The notes under the pieces: generated by a model
Told to the model about the DNA's origin: nothing
The model's input: only the letters and a program-made list of their open reading frames with translations
The model's database searches: none
DNA from: Adiantum capillus-veneris
Lineage: Eukaryota; Streptophyta; Polypodiopsida; Polypodiales; Pteridaceae
Direction of reading: 5' to 3'
NCBI GenBank assembly: GCA_014529385.2
Contig: CM043952.1
Location: forward strand, 57,954,119 to 58,018,118
Length of the DNA: 64,000 nt
Shown here: positions 48,986-58,739 of the stretch, in pieces
How positions within the stretch are numbered: the stretch's first letter is position 1
How the letters are laid out: each line of letters starts with the position of its first letter
Made by a program: the position numbers and the translations under genes

Positions 48986-49265
48986 GATATTTCCAGGTGA
49001 GCAATTTTTGGTGAGCGCTTTTTAAGGATTAGGTGAGCAGATTCCAAAAAATATTCTCTCTTCCTCCTTGTCGACTCTTTCGCCTTTTTCATATCTCTAT
49101 CTCTGAGAGAGAGAGAGAGAGAGGGAGAGAGGGAGAGGGAGAGAGGTATTAGGGAGGTTGAGACATAGACAAAGATATGCGAGCTAAGGGTACTTAAAAA
49201 AATAACATCCATTAATAATAGAAAGTTACATTTTATTGCACTTGCATTACATAGGCAAGAAGCGT
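48986..49265. other. Short non-coding interval with GA repeat
   Basis: Between the end of ORF-X homology and the next minus-strand frame. An impure GA run at about 49097-49146 is the only structure seen. Confidence 0.55.
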
Positions 49266-49694
49266 TCATATTTTGGAAGGCCCGGTTTTAGAAGTAGATG
49301 TACTGCCTTCGAGTGGCCAAAGAAGATTCACCACATTCCCTAGCTGCTGCGTCATTTCCTCCTCGTCCTCCTCTGTGATGAGCCCAATCTTCTTCCAGCA
49401 AGAGAAAGCAAATTGTCCCTTCTCGACCAAGTTGAGTAAGGTCCGCATATTGAGTTTCGTGCGGCAATGATAGAGGCGATACACATTGACTGTTGCCTTT
49501 AGAGCCTCCCTAAACCAGTCGGCTCTATACAACGCCTCTTTGTTGGGAATTGCTTCCATGGCATCCCACACAGACTTGATTTTATTCTCAAGATCATTGG
49601 TCATCGTGAAAAGTAATAGAGGTGTGCAACGGAAGCTACTAGATGCTTTCACAAAAATAGATTCAAGCAATGGTAATTTATAGCCATTGTGCAA
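49266..49694 (-). CDS. Unrecognised 142-codon open frame
   Basis: A helical, charged protein-like sequence (DLENKIKSVWDAMEAIPNKE, ALYRADWFREALKATVNVYR, EDEEEMTQQLGNVVNLLWP). Codon use and composition look protein-like, unlike the shadows around it. It lies downstream of the SWIM-domain gene on the same strand and could be its last exon or a neighbouring transposon gene. No family was recognised. Confidence 0.4.
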   Translation of the reverse strand: MHNGYKLPLLESIFVKASSSFRCTPLLLFTMTNDLENKIKSVWDAMEAIPNKEALYRADWFREALKATVNVYRLYHCRTKLNMRTLLNLVEKGQFAFSCWKKIGLITEEDEEEMTQQLGNVVNLLWPLEGSTSTSKTGPSKI

Positions 49695-49892
49695 ATATTA
49701 TATTACTTTATTCACGATTTGACAAATAAACAACCATTTTCCAAATTTAAAAAAAAATGCAAATCAATGTACCAAAATGTGGCCATCATAAGATAAAATT
49801 AGAAACTAGTACAGTTGTCCATTTTGTGAAGCATACAAACAAAAAGTGAGAAACAACAAATGCTATGCATCCATGCCTGGATAGGTTCGGCT

Positions 49893-50384
49893 TCAGCTCA
49901 GTGCCCTGAAGATATCAGCATCTGTCAGAATTGGTGGATGGATAAACATGTTCTCATTCTGGCTTAACCCTAGCACACACAGATAAATAAAATACAAATG
50001 TTTACATGCAAGATATGGTTTTTCTTTTGACACCCGTTCCATGAAGTTTGGACATGTACACAATGGCTGGTTGCAAATACAAATTTTGTACATCCCGACA
50101 TGACCATCTTCACTTTTGGTCTCTACTTTGAAGACCTCATTAACACCATCTGCTACACATATCTCTTCTACGACCTTCACTCTCAGGGCTAGTGCTAAAC
50201 TGATCTTGCGAGCAGCATCCTCGGAAATGGAAGTTCGATATCCTACACGCACACCATCTCGCACTGTGGCTCTTGCACTGCCTTCAGAAGTGGATGTATC
50301 TTTTGACTTGAAAGGAGAGTTAGTCATATTTTGTGCAAGAACAACCGGCATTACATTAGATATTCCTTCTTTGCTGAGCTCCAC
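49893..50384 (-). CDS. SWIM zinc-finger protein, C-terminal part
   Basis: A 163-codon open frame. Residues 104-129 contain CNQPLCTCPNFMERVSKEKP and then YLACKHLYF, a C-x-C-x15-C-x-H SWIM zinc finger (C109, C111, C127, H129). SWIM fingers bind DNA or proteins and are common in plant transposase families such as MULEs and in genes derived from them. The N-terminal 100 residues are Ser/Thr/Val-rich with a helix (RKISLALALRVKVVEEI). It overlaps the upstream frame (50351-50725) in another frame, so a frameshift or intron joins them. It is transcribed away from the DDE-like gene at 51168, about 0.8 kb off. Confidence 0.65.
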   Translation of the reverse strand: MELSKEGISNVMPVVLAQNMTNSPFKSKDTSTSEGSARATVRDGVRVGYRTSISEDAARKISLALALRVKVVEEICVADGVNEVFKVETKSEDGHVGMYKICICNQPLCTCPNFMERVSKEKPYLACKHLYFIYLCVLGLSQNENMFIHPPILTDADIFRALS

Positions 50385-50940
50385 TTGATACCCCCTTCAT
50401 GCAATATTTGCACCTCATCCTCCGATAGGTCGGTGCCCACATGCACGAGCCAAGTATGTAGTGGATGTTGAGGTTGTGGCTCAATGTTCTGGTCTACTAT
50501 ATGGCAATGCAAGACATGATCTGGACAAAACCAAAACCATTGACGCACCACACCATTTGGATGCTTTCGATATCCTTCAAAAGATGGGGCCGGTATACCA
50601 AGGCTAGAACCTGCAATACTGCATCCACACCTTCGTCCTCCTCTTGGCGTGCCGCTACATGTGAACCCTACTACCTTGTGGAGTTTGGCGTATGGCCCAC
50701 ATTGCCTCATTGACCTTGCACTCAACTACATACTGCCCACTAGAACCTATACTTCCTTTTGGGGTTTGTGATATCCCTTCTTTGGATATCACAAACGTGG
50801 TCTTCCACACTTCCTGCGATCTTACGTGGTCTTCCACACTTCCTACGATCTTACGTGGTCTTCCACACTTCCTGCGATCTTACGTGGTCTTCCACACTTC
50901 CTGCGATCTTTGGTGACCGAGTTGTACTCAGGTCTATGTG
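50351..50940 (-). pseudogene. Upstream part of the SWIM gene
   Basis: Frames 50725-50351 and 50837-50655 carry GSIGSSGQYVVECKVNEAMW, then CGCSIAGSSLGIPAPSFEGY and NGVVRQWFWFCPDHVLHCHI. This looks like a small Cys/His/Trp-rich globular domain but is not one I can name. A change of frame joins the two near 50660. A frame change leads on to the SWIM part. The start is not resolved, because the most upstream coding sequence overlaps the 29-bp tandem repeats. Confidence 0.45.
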
Positions 50941-51022
50941 ATGCAGGGTGAAAGCATAGAATGGTGTCTAAATACTTGGTGTGCATGGACACCAAGTATG
51001 ATGCTATGGATGGCACCATAGC
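50766..51022. repeat. Tandem 29-bp repeats and hairpins between divergent genes
   Basis: Four tandem units of about 29 bp (each with GTGGTCTTCCACACTTCC) occupy about 50794-50909. To their left is a perfect 11-bp inverted repeat TTGTGATATCC/GGATATCACAA (50766-50793). To the right are two adjacent hairpins, ATACTTGGTGT/ACACCAAGTAT (50972-50999) and GCTATGG/CCATAGC (51003-51022). The cluster sits between the SWIM gene (minus) and the DDE-like gene (plus), where promoters would be. Confidence 0.85.
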
Positions 51023-51167
51023 TGGGCTTTTAAGTCAATAATGTTTAAAAGAATATAGGTAAGATAACTGACTTAATGACTCCACTACTTGGATTGAAAG
51101 ACATGGAGCGGTTAGCACACATGGACCTCTCCCTCTCTCTCCCTTTATCTCTTTCTCTCTCTCTCAG

Positions 51168-52140
51168 ATGGCCTCCAATGCCCATCTCCATCTCTCTCTC
51201 TCCTACTCTCCTGTTCAAAATATGGATGATGGAGACTCCCTTCCTCTCGCTTTGGTTCCAGCTCATACCTCCTCACAAGAAGCAATGGAGCTTCTTGAAC
51301 TCAACAATGCAGCACAAATGGATTTCAACTCACTATTACAATCAGGAAGTTTTGTACGACTTCATTCATTTCAAACTACTGCAGACTGTTCCAAGATGGT
51401 GGACGATGGATTTTATGATGAGGCACATGGAATAGACACCATTCATACGCAGGTGCACTCCAAGAGAAAGGCTTGTCTAAATGAGGATGAAATTATTGCA
51501 GTGAGGAAGTATGAAGCACAGGCTAAACGTGAGTACAGAAAGCGATGTCGTGCAAGAAAGCAAGTAGTACAGCTAAGCGTCAACATTGGAGCGGAAGATT
51601 TTCATAGGGAGGACGTCGATGTACACACAAAGGAAGACAAGAAGCAACAATTCTTCAAGGTGTTTTCAATGATGATAGAATCTTGCCATTCTGTGAAGAT
51701 TTGTATCTTCCTGCAAATGGCCTTATTTCTGCACTCAAGGTCTCCTTACAGGAATTAAAGATTCCAAAATCAGCTAACGAGATGTTTTTAAAACGAAGCA
51801 CATTCAGCATGCTGGTGAATGGATTACTGCATGATAATGGGAGCCAAGGTAGAGGTGTTACTCTTCATAAAGTGGCAAAGCTATTAAATGTTCATCCAAG
51901 GAATTTATATTCAGCTTTGGGTAGACTTGGAAGCGATCCTATGTCAAGTACGCTGAGGTTCGACTTACGCAAAAGGAAGTCTGAAAATGCTGGGTCCTTA
52001 TCGGAGGAATTGAAGCAGACAATTATTACATTTTGGATAGAGCACAGTAGGGTGTCTCCAAACAAGAAAGATATTTGTCAGAAACGATTGGGCAGAAAAC
52101 ATTATCAAGAGCATCCCATACACTTACTTGATGAATCTCA
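51168..52140 (+). pseudogene. N-terminal part of a DDE-like transposase gene
   Basis: Frame from ATG 51168 with an acidic N-terminus, then IIAVRKYEAQAKREYRKRCR, a basic helix. A one-base frame change near 51670 leads to ILPFCEDLYLPANGLISALK, GVTLHKVAKLLNVHPRNLYS and ELKQTIITFWIEHSRVSPNK. The KVAKLLNVHPRNLYSALGR part looks like a helix-turn-helix DNA-binding domain. The coding sequence ends at ESQ, directly followed by GTAAAC, a possible splice donor. A CT-rich tract precedes the ATG. It belongs with 53268-55141 because the protein-like sequence continues there in the same orientation. Confidence 0.65.
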
Positions 52141-52149
52141 GGTAAACAT

Positions 52150-53267
52150 GTCTCATTCTTACAATGAATAACTCTCAAGTGAAACATCTCACTCTTATGA
52201 ATAGCAACCCATTGGGTGTTATGGAGTTGTGTACATCCTACTATATGTGATATGTAGACAAGTAATGTGTCAAGATAGTCCATTGTCTCTACCTACACTA
52301 TTATGTGTGCTATATTGCACAAGTGTAGCCCAATGTCCCTATCTATGCTATAAGTGTTCCATGTAAAAGGACTCTATTGTAGTAAGATAGCAACATGTGT
52401 GCTATACAGTAAAAGTGTGTGTAAGAATAGCACAATGTTCTTGTCTATGATATGATGTGTGGTATGTGAAAGAGCTATATTACATATTGAGAGCACTATG
52501 TGTGCCATATAGCGTTAGTGTGTGTAATAAGAGGCCAATGGCCCTATCTATGCTATTATGTCATAGTATTTATTGCAATATGAGTGTTATATAGCATAAC
52601 TATGTGTAATAATAGCCCAATGGTCCTATCTATGCTATTATGTGTGCCATGTAGCAGGACTCTATCAGAGTATGACAACATCATGTCTGCTATATAGCAA
52701 ACATGTGTGTATAATAGCACAATATACCTATCTATGGTATGACAGCAGGACTCTATCAGAGTATGACAACATCATGTCTGCTATATAGCAAACATGTGTG
52801 AATAATAGCACAATATACCTATCTATGGTATTATGTGTGCTATCAGATTTTATAATATTATGAGAGCACTATGTGTGCTACATAGCAGATGTTAGTGTAA
52901 TAGTAGCACGGTATCCATGCCTATGCTATTATGTGTTCTATGCAGAGTGTGATATGTGTAATAATAGCACAATATCCCTGTCTATGCTCTTTTGTGTGTT
53001 ATGTAGAACTGTGTTATAATATGAGAGCACTATGTGTGCTATATAGTAGACGTGTGTGATGTGTGTGTAATAACAGCTAAAAATCCCTATCTATGCTATT
53101 ATGTGTTATATAACAAGATTGATCATGTAATGAAAGCTGAGTTATCTATCTATGCTATTATTTGTGCTATATAGCATAGCTATATGTATTTATACCAATG
53201 CATCTGTAGCTATGCTATTATGTGTGATATATAGCAAAATGTAATTCTAATGCATTTTTTTTTCAAG
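52150..53267. repeat. AT-rich minisatellite in the gap of the transposase gene
   Basis: About 1.1 kb made of diverged repeats of a CTATGCTATTATGTGTGCTA-type unit, with recurring TATATAGCA and GTGTAATAATAGC. It separates the two coding halves, with a GT start (52141) and a polypyrimidine-AG end near 53268, so it behaves like an intron filled with repeats. The exact junction does not keep the frame. Part of it (about 52280-52680) is repeated after the gene at 55320-55720. Confidence 0.85.
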
Positions 53268-55141
53268 TAGACAAAGTATTTCTTGAAGTTAAAGATAGCC
53301 ACCCACATGTGACAATTGGGCAAAGGTCCTTTGAGAAGCTCAAGCCTTGGTTCGTGTGAAAGTTGAAAGATCAAAATACTTGTTGTTGTGTTTATCATAT
53401 CAAACTGATGTATCTCAAAGATGCATTTAATGTTATGCGCTCATCTGCTTTTGGTTTTCATGGGAGGTCATGTACATGTAAATGCAATGTTTGCAAATCA
53501 AATGGGGTGAATGCAGAATGTCTTGCTGTTGAGCACTCGTTTTCAGGGATCACGAAGTTGTGGGAATCATGCGTATGTACAAAGGCTGAGGGGGATATGT
53601 TCCATAAACACACCTGCTTGATGGGCCAATGCCAAAACTGTGGTGTGGAAAAGCTCAGCCTTTGTCCACGAGAACTTGCAGAGATGACAAAGACAGTTCC
53701 ACTGCAAGTCTTCGAGGACATTAAAGTTCAAACTAAGCATGGTCTAAGTAAGAGAAAGATGTTGTCACTCAAATAGGTGGCTTTAAGTGAGCTGATAGGG
53801 AGGATAAAAGACGACATCAGAATCTTCATCGAGCACAATTTCACTTACAGATGGCAGGCACATCAATACAGAGAATGTTTGAAGGTGTTTCCTTCAGATA
53901 CCATTATATCTGTAGTAGACTTTGCTAAAAATTACTTGTTCAAAGAGCAAAATGAAGTACAGTCCATGCATTGGCATACAGATCAATGCACCATCCTTGT
54001 TCACATAACGTACATGCGTGACAACGAAGATGACAGTATTATCAAGCATATGCATTTCTACATTTCCGATGTTAGGCAACATGATACGCTATTTGTCCAA
54101 CATTGTTTTCTTATTTGTGATCAATGGCTTAAAGACCAGGGGCTGAATTTCAAGAAGCATTGGGTGTGGTCAGATGGTGCAGCCTTGCAATTCAAGGCTG
54201 CAAGGCCATTTTACTTTGTTTCTAGATATTACCAACTAACAGGTACAGAGATGACATGGATTTTTTTTGGCTCTAGCCATGGCAAGGGGGAGCATGATGG
54301 CGCTGGCGCTATGACAAAGAGAGACCTTACACATGAACAACTCAAGATTAATGGATTTGTTCTTAGGCAAGCTGCAGACGTGGTTGCATTTTTAACGAGA
54401 ACAATGTCCAATGCTGCATGTAGCTCTTATGCACAATCCACTAAAGCATGTCCTACTATAAACATGAAATTTTGGCTAGTAAAAGAGACAGAAGTGGACA
54501 AGTCTAATCTATGGGGTTGTGAGAGAGTACCAGGATCTCGATCACTCCATTTCATTTCAGGCTTTTGTCATCATGATCCTACTCAATTAAGGACCAGGCG
54601 GCTTTCTTGTTTTTGTGATGCTTGCATGAAGGGCCATTGGAGGACTTGTTCCAGCAAATCATCTGCAAGCAAGTGGACACATAAGGCATTGAAACCACTC
54701 TCCGAGGTAGCAGAAGAGACTGAGGTACCAGAAGATGAAGCTGCAATGTTTGAGGGATCCCAGGATATGCTGAGTGAGTATCTCATTGAAGGTGATAACT
54801 TTGCAGTCAATGTAGACGCTGGCAATGCAGAAGGTGTAGAGTTCTTTCTTTTGATATGTACAAAGAGAAAATGGATGACAGATTGCATCTTAAGAGATAA
54901 GTGGAAAAAAAAATGTGATGAAAACACTTATGTTGTCACAGGGTGTTATTATCAATAGCAAGATGGGGACCCAAATCACTACACTCTACTTGATGATAGG
55001 GGAGTTACTAACATGTACTCTCACCTTGTTCGGGAAATCAAGTTTGACATGGCTTTGGTAGATGCTACCTCAAAGACATATTATTTATCTCCGGAACTAC
55101 ATGAAACCATTTACAATGCCATGCCCTATGAAGCAGCATGA
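53268..55141 (+). pseudogene. DDE-like transposase, catalytic part
   Basis: One frame of about 624 codons containing only three stops (TGA 53357-53359, TAG 53774-53776, TAG 54956-54958). It begins with RSFEKLKPWFV and NTCCCVYHIKLMYLKDAFNV. A Cys-rich region (CTCKCNVCK, CVCTKAEGDMFHKHTCLMGQ, CQNCG) looks like zinc binding. The core then has VVDFAKNYLF, HWHTDQCTILVH, WSDGAALQFK and SHGKGEHDGAGAMTKR; the Asp in each of the first, third and fourth is a candidate for an RNase H-fold DDD/E triad. A C-terminal CFCDACMKGHWRTC closes it. I recall this general pattern from unnamed eukaryotic transposases but cannot name the superfamily. Terminal inverted repeats were not found. Confidence 0.7.
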
Positions 55142-55314
55142 TACCTATTTAACATGCTTATATTATGTTCTATATAGCCTTCACCATTCAGTACCTCCTT
55201 ACACATGTCCATTATGCTATGTATCACATAGCACACAACCACACAGAGCACATAGCATAGAATCACACACATTTCAGATAATGAGGTTACTACTGTGAAC
55301 ATGTTGCACCTTGA

Positions 55315-55795
55315 AAAAAGTCCATTGTCTCTACCTAGGCTATTATGTGTGCTATATTGTACAAGTGTGTGTAATAATAGCCCAATGTCCCTGTCTATGC
55401 TATAAAAGGACTCTATTGTAGTAAGATAGCAACATGTGTGTTATACAGTAAAAGTGTGTGTATCACATAGCACAATGTTCATGTCTATGATATGATGCGT
55501 GGTATGTGAAAGATCTATATTACATATTGAGATCACTATGTGTTCCATATAGCGTAAGTGTGTGTAATAAGAGGCCAATCCTATCTATGCTATTATGTCA
55601 TAGTATTTCTTGCAGTATGAGTGCTATATAGCATAACTATGTGTAATAATAGCCCGATGGTCCTGTCTATGCTATTATGTGTGCCATGTAGCAGGACTCT
55701 ATCAGAGTATGACAACATCATATCACCAAAATAAAATTACATCATATCACCAAAATAAAATTACATCATATCACCAAAATAAAATTACATCATTC
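55315..55795. repeat. Second copy of the minisatellite plus a triplet repeat
   Basis: 55320-55720 repeats 52280-52680 with scattered changes and small deletions. Directly after it, three tandem copies of a 24-bp unit (ATCATATCACCAAAATAAAA plus four bases) fill about 55717-55791. Non-coding. Confidence 0.88.
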
Positions 55796-55829
55796 AATCA
55801 TTAAGTTTAGAGAACTTTGAACAGGTCAG

Positions 55830-56690
55830 TTTTTTGTATAGTAATCTCAAGTACATTCAGTGCACAAAATGCTGTATACATGATTCCATAACCACAATCA
55901 ACCTTCCCTACATACTTCTCGTTGACTTCTATAGTGGCTGATGACACGAGAAGACACTATGTCCGAAGGATTTTCAAACTCGTTCATCTTTGCATAAGCA
56001 TTAGGGTTGGGTAAGACTGTCCAGGCTTGACTAACCAAGGGAACAATGTTCTAACCAGGTAAATTGGGGATTGACAAATATCTGCTGGTTCAAATGAAGC
56101 AGGATAGACCCAAGTCCCGGGAGGGTTGAGCAGACACTTGTACAGTGTGTCATCCACCACCAGTGTATTATCAGAGTTAAACTTAGGATGGTGCTTCCAA
56201 AATTATTTCAAACACTTGAAAAATATGGGCTTTGTTTTATCTCTACATGGAGGGATCCCAGGAACTTCATTTAGATTGAAGCTCGCCTCTCTACACCCCT
56301 CTTGACTGATAATGTCGAGGAAATGCTGTTTGTTCAGCCTAGGAAAGCATGCACTCAAAGAAAGTGCTAGATTGTCCTGGTTCATGCAACTCCATAGTGC
56401 AACTTGTGCTCTTTGCAGCAGTGCATGCAAAAAGATTGATGCATTGGGCTGACCTTATATTCAAATTGCATCTTTCCTGTAGCATTTGGCCCAGTGACTA
56501 CCTGATACCTTGATCTTGCCCAATCAGGAATACTGCTTCTCGCTATTCCTTTGTAGAAGTAGACCTTATACCTCCTTATGAGAAGCCCATTCACATCCAG
56601 TATGATGCATAAATTGTTCCTTCTCTTCTTGTCCTCAAAGACGTAGGAGGCAGTGCAACAATCTGTACTGGCATTACCACAAGACACGGC
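55830..56690 (-). pseudogene. HAD-like (FCP1/NIF-type) phosphatase domain
   Basis: Minus-strand frames give NNLCIILDVNGLLIRRYKVY near the start, then QVALWSCMNQDNLALSLSAC and, after a stop and frame changes, NTLVVDDTLYKCLLNPPGTW. These are the three landmarks of the NIF/FCP1-like HAD domain of plants: D-x-N-G-L-L, W-S-x-x-x-x-N and D-D-x-x-Y-K-x-x-x-N-P. In true CTD phosphatases the first motif is D-x-D-x-T/V; here the second acidic residue is Asn, as in many plant relatives, so phosphatase activity is uncertain. It follows the acidic repeat region on the same strand and is probably its C-terminal part. At least two breaks are present. Confidence 0.72.
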
Positions 56691-56699
56691 CTCTCATAT

Positions 56700-58739
56700 T
56701 CATGTCCATTTTTTGGCCTCTTTATCAGCATTCTTTGTACCTGCCTCATTTGTATCTGTAGCAGCCGCTCGACCCATAGGGACCTCTGGACTTTTACCTT
56801 TGATATTCCCAATAGTGGGATCTGTAAAAGACTCAGTTGTATCATGTGCAACTGCCTCTTTTGTGTCTACAACAATCATGAAATGTTCTCCCATTGCCTC
56901 TCCCAATTGAGCTGCTCTGTCAGTGGGCACCTCTGTGCCTTTCCCTGCCTCATTGTTTTGCTCTATACATTCCTCAGTTGTATTATGTGTATTTGCCTCT
57001 TTCATGTCCGTAGCAGCCACGAGAACTTCTCCCATTGCCTCTCCCGATTGAACTGCTCTGTCATATGCCTCAGCCATGTCGGCAGAAGCCGTGACATCAC
57101 CGTTACCCACTACTGAGCCTATTCCAGGTACTCTCTTAGTGAGGTCCTCCTCACCCAAGCCTCCCATATCTTCAACAGCGGCATCTGTACCCTTTGCCTC
57201 CTCTGCATCAACAATATCATCAGCTGCATCACTTGGGCAGACCACCTCGGCTTGGGCTGTGATATTACTTTCACCCACTGCCTCACGTGTTCCAGCTTCT
57301 CTCTCAATGAGGACCTCCTCACCCATGCCTCTGGTATCCTCAACAGTGTCATTTGTACCCATAGGCACAACTACATCAAGAAGGGCATCCATGACAGCAT
57401 GAACAATACTTTCTGTTCCACCATCATTAACATTGCCATCAGCAGCAGTATCTGTGCTAGCATCAACTTCCATAGCATCCACAATGTCATTTGTGCAGGC
57501 ATCAACTACCGTAGCATCAACAATGGCATCTGTGCAGGCATCAACTGTGGTAGCATCATCAATGGCATCTATGCCAGATTCAATAGTGGCATATGTACCC
57601 ATAGCCACAACTGCATCAAGAAGGGCATCTATGACAGCATGAACAATACTTTCTGCTCCACCATCATAACATTGTCATCAGCAGCAAAATCTGTGCGAGC
57701 ATCAACTTCCATAGCATCCACAATGTCATTTGTGCAGGCATCAACTAGCGTAGCATCAGCAATGGCATCTGTGTAGGCATCAACTACCATAGCATCATCA
57801 ATGGCATCTGTGCCAGATTCAACTGTGGTGGGGGTGGGTAATGTACCCTTTTCAAGTTTAGCATGGTCAACATCTATATGCACATCATCATGCACAACCT
57901 GCACATCAACTGCATTAGGCACATTTGGAACAAATTCAGTAGTACTAGTAGGTGTGCAGGGATCAACTGTATCAAAAGACTCTTTTTTTTTCCTGTCACC
58001 CCCTTGGAAGCTGTAGCACCCCCTCTTGGATTCTTCACAGGATAATACTGAGCAAGTGAACCTACAGACCCCTCAACTGTATCAAAAGACACTTTTTTTT
58101 TGCTTGTAACCCCCCTGGAAGCTGTAGCACCCCTTCTTGGATTTTTCACAGGATAAGACTGAGCCATTGAGCCTACAGACCCCTCATCTAGAAACCCTGA
58201 AGAGCGAGTGCGTCTCATGCAAGTTCCTCTTTTTCAGCTTCTTGATTATCTACGACAAGAGAAAGTAGAAACATATTACTAAACATGTACATAAAATAAA
58301 TCAAATAGTTTGCAACTACTCGATGCAAAGAATTAAAAGACATGTCACTAACAAATTCCAACACTTGATTCATCAATGAGCATGGATACAATAGGGGTGC
58401 AATGGATTGCACATGCCTTCTAAAGACATCTTCTAATTTCAAGTTACAACAAAAACACACTCAGCTCTTTGCATTTGGTTTCTTTCTCTTCCTAAATGAA
58501 TCAAGAGGTATATCCATTATGGGACTTCCATCTAAGTTCTTGGGAGTCAATTTCTTCTTTGGTGTTGGCTTCTTCCCCGCTGGAGGGGGTGTTGCTTTCA
58601 CCGCATCTGCAACTGCCTCATCTGATGCTTCATCTCTAGTGTCCACACTTGGTGATGCTTTGGCACTCAACGGAGAACGCAACAGCCTTCTTGGAGTTAG
58701 TTGTTGCCTAGGTGATTTGACTGCAGAAGACTTTTCCAT
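56700..58739 (-). pseudogene. Repetitive acidic N-terminal region of the HAD-like gene
   Basis: A basic start (ATG 58739; TPKKKLTPKNLDGSP) is followed, after a probable intron around 58215-58460, by MRRTRSSGFLDEGSVGS and a duplicated YPVKNPRRGATAS block. Long Asp/Ala/Val/Thr-rich repeats come next (DAIVDATVVDACTNDIVDAM type), continuing open to 56700. At DNA level there is a tandem duplication of about 240 bp (57357-57596 and 57597-57835) and one of about 112 bp (57965-58187). Frameshifts coincide with a T run (57982-57990) and a one-base loss near 57668. It reads directly towards the HAD domain. The repeats suggest a disordered region; function unknown. Confidence 0.6.

Noticed and set aside
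57076-57776. Plus-strand Ser/Ala-rich frames over 100 codons
   Set aside because: Antisense shadows of the minus-strand acidic repeat gene.
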